Shown here piece by piece: positions 28,836 to 30,110 of a DNA stretch of 30,110 bases; position 1 is the stretch's first letter; each line of letters begins with the position of its first letter. The stretch lies in contig NZ_JNWK01000078.1 of the NCBI RefSeq assembly GCF_000716445.1, positions 1 to 30,110 on the forward strand, read 5' to 3'. Both the position numbers and the translations under genes were made by a program. The notes below the pieces were generated by a model. The model was given only the letters and a program-made list of their open reading frames with translations. It ran no database searches and was not told the origin of the DNA. This DNA comes from Streptomyces wedmorensis (GTDB lineage: Bacteria; Actinomycetota; Actinomycetes; Streptomycetales; Streptomycetaceae).

Positions 28836-28961
28836 ATGCTTACCGAAGTGACAGCGACCCGCTATGTCACGCCTTTGCGTGAGGGCGGCTCGCTCCCCGG
28901 GATCGTCGAGGCCGACGACCTCGGCACGTACGTCATGAAGTTGCCTACTGAGGCGCCTTGA
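28836..28961 (+). pseudogene. HipA-like kinase gene, N-terminal remnant
   Basis: Encodes MLTEVTATRYVTPLREGGSL, PGIVEADDLGTYVMK and then six foreign residues before TGA. The first 35 residues match my memory of the start of a conserved Streptomyces HipA-like kinase-domain protein, which continues after VMKF for more than 200 residues. Homology is lost after about 28943, next to mobile DNA, so the gene was cut by an integration or deletion. The remaining several hundred codons are not in the window. Confidence 0.65.
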
Positions 28962-28976
28962 CCTGCGGTGATGGGG

Positions 28977-29108
28977 TCAGCATCGTCTCTGAACTGGACA
29001 GATGGGCCTTTCGGTGTCTTTCAGGGCCGTCTTGCTTTGTCTAGCCGATTCTCCCCAGACGCTCCCCAGAGCCGCTCGTACTCCCCAGATTCTCTCCAGC
29101 GAGCTACT
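28977..29108 (-). pseudogene. Possible 3' end of an integrase gene, cut by the IS
   Basis: The minus strand reads SSLERIWGVRAALGSVWGES, then ARQSKTALKDTERPICPVQR and RC before TGA at 28977. This looks like the variable C-terminal tail of a Streptomyces site-specific recombinase. The identification rests on style and memory only. The gene end faces the truncated HipA-like gene, as expected for an integrase next to its attachment site, and its 5' part is separated by the IS element. Confidence 0.3.
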
Positions 29109-29221
29109 GAGCCCTTTCCAATCTGATGGCGGTGCCATCGAGGGGGCTGCTGTACAACGCGAAGAAGCTCCCGGTGGACGGGTTCTCGACCAAGATCACC
29201 CGTGTCCGCCAGGAGCTTCGC

Positions 29222-30015
29222 GTGCTTGTCTACCCTTCCCCAGGCTCTCGGCTTCGCTCGAGCAGGGGAGACCCCATTCGATCGATCTGTCCAGCCACAC
29301 CCTGCGCCATCTGACGGGGCAGCTCCGTGCCCGGCAGCGCGAGATCGGAACGCGATGGCGACGGTTGCCAGTAGGCCGGCAGGCCCTGCTCGCTCTGGCG
29401 CACTTGAGATGCGGTGACACCTGCGCCCAGCTCGCGGCCGGGTTCCGTATCGGTGTCGCGACGGCCTACCGCTGCATACGCGAGGCCGTCGGCGTCCTGG
29501 CCGCCCTCGCCCCGACCCCGGCCGAAGCGATGAAGACCGTGTGGACGAAGGCGTTCGTGATCCTGGACGGTACCCTGCTGCCGATCGACCGGATCGCCGC
29601 CGACACCCCGTGCCACTCGGGGAAGCGCAAACGCCACGGCATGAACGTCCAGGTTCTCACCGACCCGTTCGGATGCCTGCTGTGGGCCTCGCCCGCACTA
29701 CCGGGTTCGACCCACGACCTGACCGCCGCACGGGCTCACGGCATCATCGACGCACTCGCCGACGAGGACGTGAAGTGCTGGGCGGACAAGGCATACCAAG
29801 GCGCCGGCCGCCTGGTCCGAGTCCCGTTCCGAGGCCGACGGCTCAAGCGGTGGAAGCGACGTCACAACAGCACCCACGCCAGGATCCGCTGCCTTGGTGA
29901 GCAAGCCATGGCCACCCTGAAGGGCTGGCGCCTCCTGCGGAAACTCCGCTGCAGCACCAACCGGATCACCGACATCGTGAAGGCCATCGTCGCCCTTCAC
30001 CATGCCTCAACCTGA
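29222..30015 (+). pseudogene. IS5-like DDE transposase, frameshifted near its start
   Basis: The expected start is the GTG at 29222 (VLVYPS). The rest of the protein, from IDLSSHTLRHL onward, is in another frame. The main frame contains the helix-turn-helix TCAQLAAGFRIGVATAYRCI and the DDE catalytic core: FVILDGTLLPIDRIAADTPC (first Asp), CWADKAYQGAGRLVRVPFRG (second Asp) and GEQAMATLKGWRLLRKL (Glu). Removing 38 bp (29240-29277) from the 794-bp span gives 252 codons, the normal size for this group. No ATG, GTG or TTG in the main frame lies between the IS left end and the insertion. The transposase is therefore probably inactive or made only as a fusion from outside. Confidence 0.75.
29240..29277. 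repeat. Small hairpin-forming insertion in the transposase gene
   Basis: The insert contains CCCCAGGCTCTCGGCTTC followed by GCTCGAGCAGGGGAGA. GCTC pairs with GAGC inside CCCC/GGGG flanks. It resembles a short repeat I have seen in many Streptomyces intergenic regions. Exact borders are uncertain by a few bases. Confidence 0.55.
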
Positions 30016-30030
30016 GGTTGGAAAAGGCTC

Positions 30031-30110
30031 CCTACGTTGTTCTGCGGGATGCGGTCGGCCCTTCGTATGGTTGACCCGCCCAGGGGTGTCGGGTGTGGTT
30101 CAAAAGGCTC
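30031..30110. other. Sequence right of the IS, ending in a second IS-end-like motif
   Basis: No complete gene. The last 15 bp on plus read TGGTTCAAAAGGCTC, close to the right end of the IS (GGTTGGAAAAGGCTC) and in the same orientation, 80 bp away. On the minus strand one frame (NHTKGRPHPAEQR) would join in phase with the possible integrase tail if the IS were removed. Confidence 0.3.

Larger units (their letters stand above)
29109..30030 (+). mobile_element. IS5-like insertion sequence
   Basis: 922 bp bounded by imperfect terminal inverted repeats: GAGCCCTTTCCAATCT (29109-29124) on the left, and GAGCCTTTTCCAACCT on the right read from the minus strand (30030-30015), 14 of 16 matching. CTA occurs just outside both ends (29104-29106 and 30032-30034) and could be part of a short target duplication, though spacing to the ends differs by one base. 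It carries a single transposase gene. Confidence 0.7.

Noticed and set aside
28836..28961. A real 41-residue small protein
   Set aside because: Its first 35 residues match the start of a longer conserved HipA-like protein and the stop lies in foreign sequence.

Overview
The window looks like a chromosomal segment of a Streptomyces or close relative. Support: very high GC with strong third-position GC bias, many leaderless or short-leader GTG/ATG starts, and a gene content typical of the genus (PadR with a His/Gly-rich N-terminus, MocR, EamA exporters, DUF6230/DUF6114 genes, a HipA-like kinase fragment, a Streptomyces-type IS5-like transposase). All family names rest on reading the translations; no database search was run.

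Layout. (1) 1-2.7 kb: a minus-strand operon of ribbon-helix-helix (RHH) regulator, DUF4097 protein and ABC ATPase (cut by the window edge), divergent from a PadR regulator. The intergenic DNA holds a dense array of 10-bp palindrome-like sites. (2) 2.7-4.5 kb: SRPBCC/CoxG-like protein, a small hypothetical gene and a Clp-N protein with a repeat tail. (3) 4.5-11.7 kb: three DMT/EamA exporters, one behind a leaderless 11-codon leader ORF and a folded leader; two flavin split-barrel proteins divergent from a MocR regulator; a LysR regulator divergent from the third exporter. (4) 11.7-15.7 kb: a split-barrel protein divergent from an isochorismatase-fold protein that lacks its catalytic triad, a Tat/lipobox Rieske protein, an AraC regulator, and a type I signal peptidase coupled to a short ORF.

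(5) 15.7-23.1 kb is the most distinctive block. A TetR gene diverges from six genes: DUF6230, DUF6114, DUF6230, DUF6114, an exported protein, DUF6230. The last five overlap stop-to-start. Every product looks membrane-bound or exported and none resembles an enzyme. A perfect palindrome sits inside the first gene's promoter. Converging on this operon is an MMPL transporter gene, itself preceded by a MarR gene and a perfect palindrome over its -35 box. I read this block as a candidate uncharacterised envelope system. (6) 23.2-28.7 kb: SDR/DUF2867 protein and CPD photolyase; a short ORF coupled to an alpha/beta hydrolase; a GNAT acetyltransferase; a CbiZ-type cobinamide amidohydrolase. (7) 28.8-30.1 kb: mobile DNA. 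The first codons of a HipA-like kinase gene are cut off, followed by a possible integrase 3' end on the other strand, then an IS5-like element whose transposase is frameshifted by a roughly 38-bp insertion.

Three 40-bp hairpins of nearly identical sequence (1188, 9717, 11730) each supply the TAG stop codon of the gene they terminate. No rRNA, tRNA or CRISPR array was seen.
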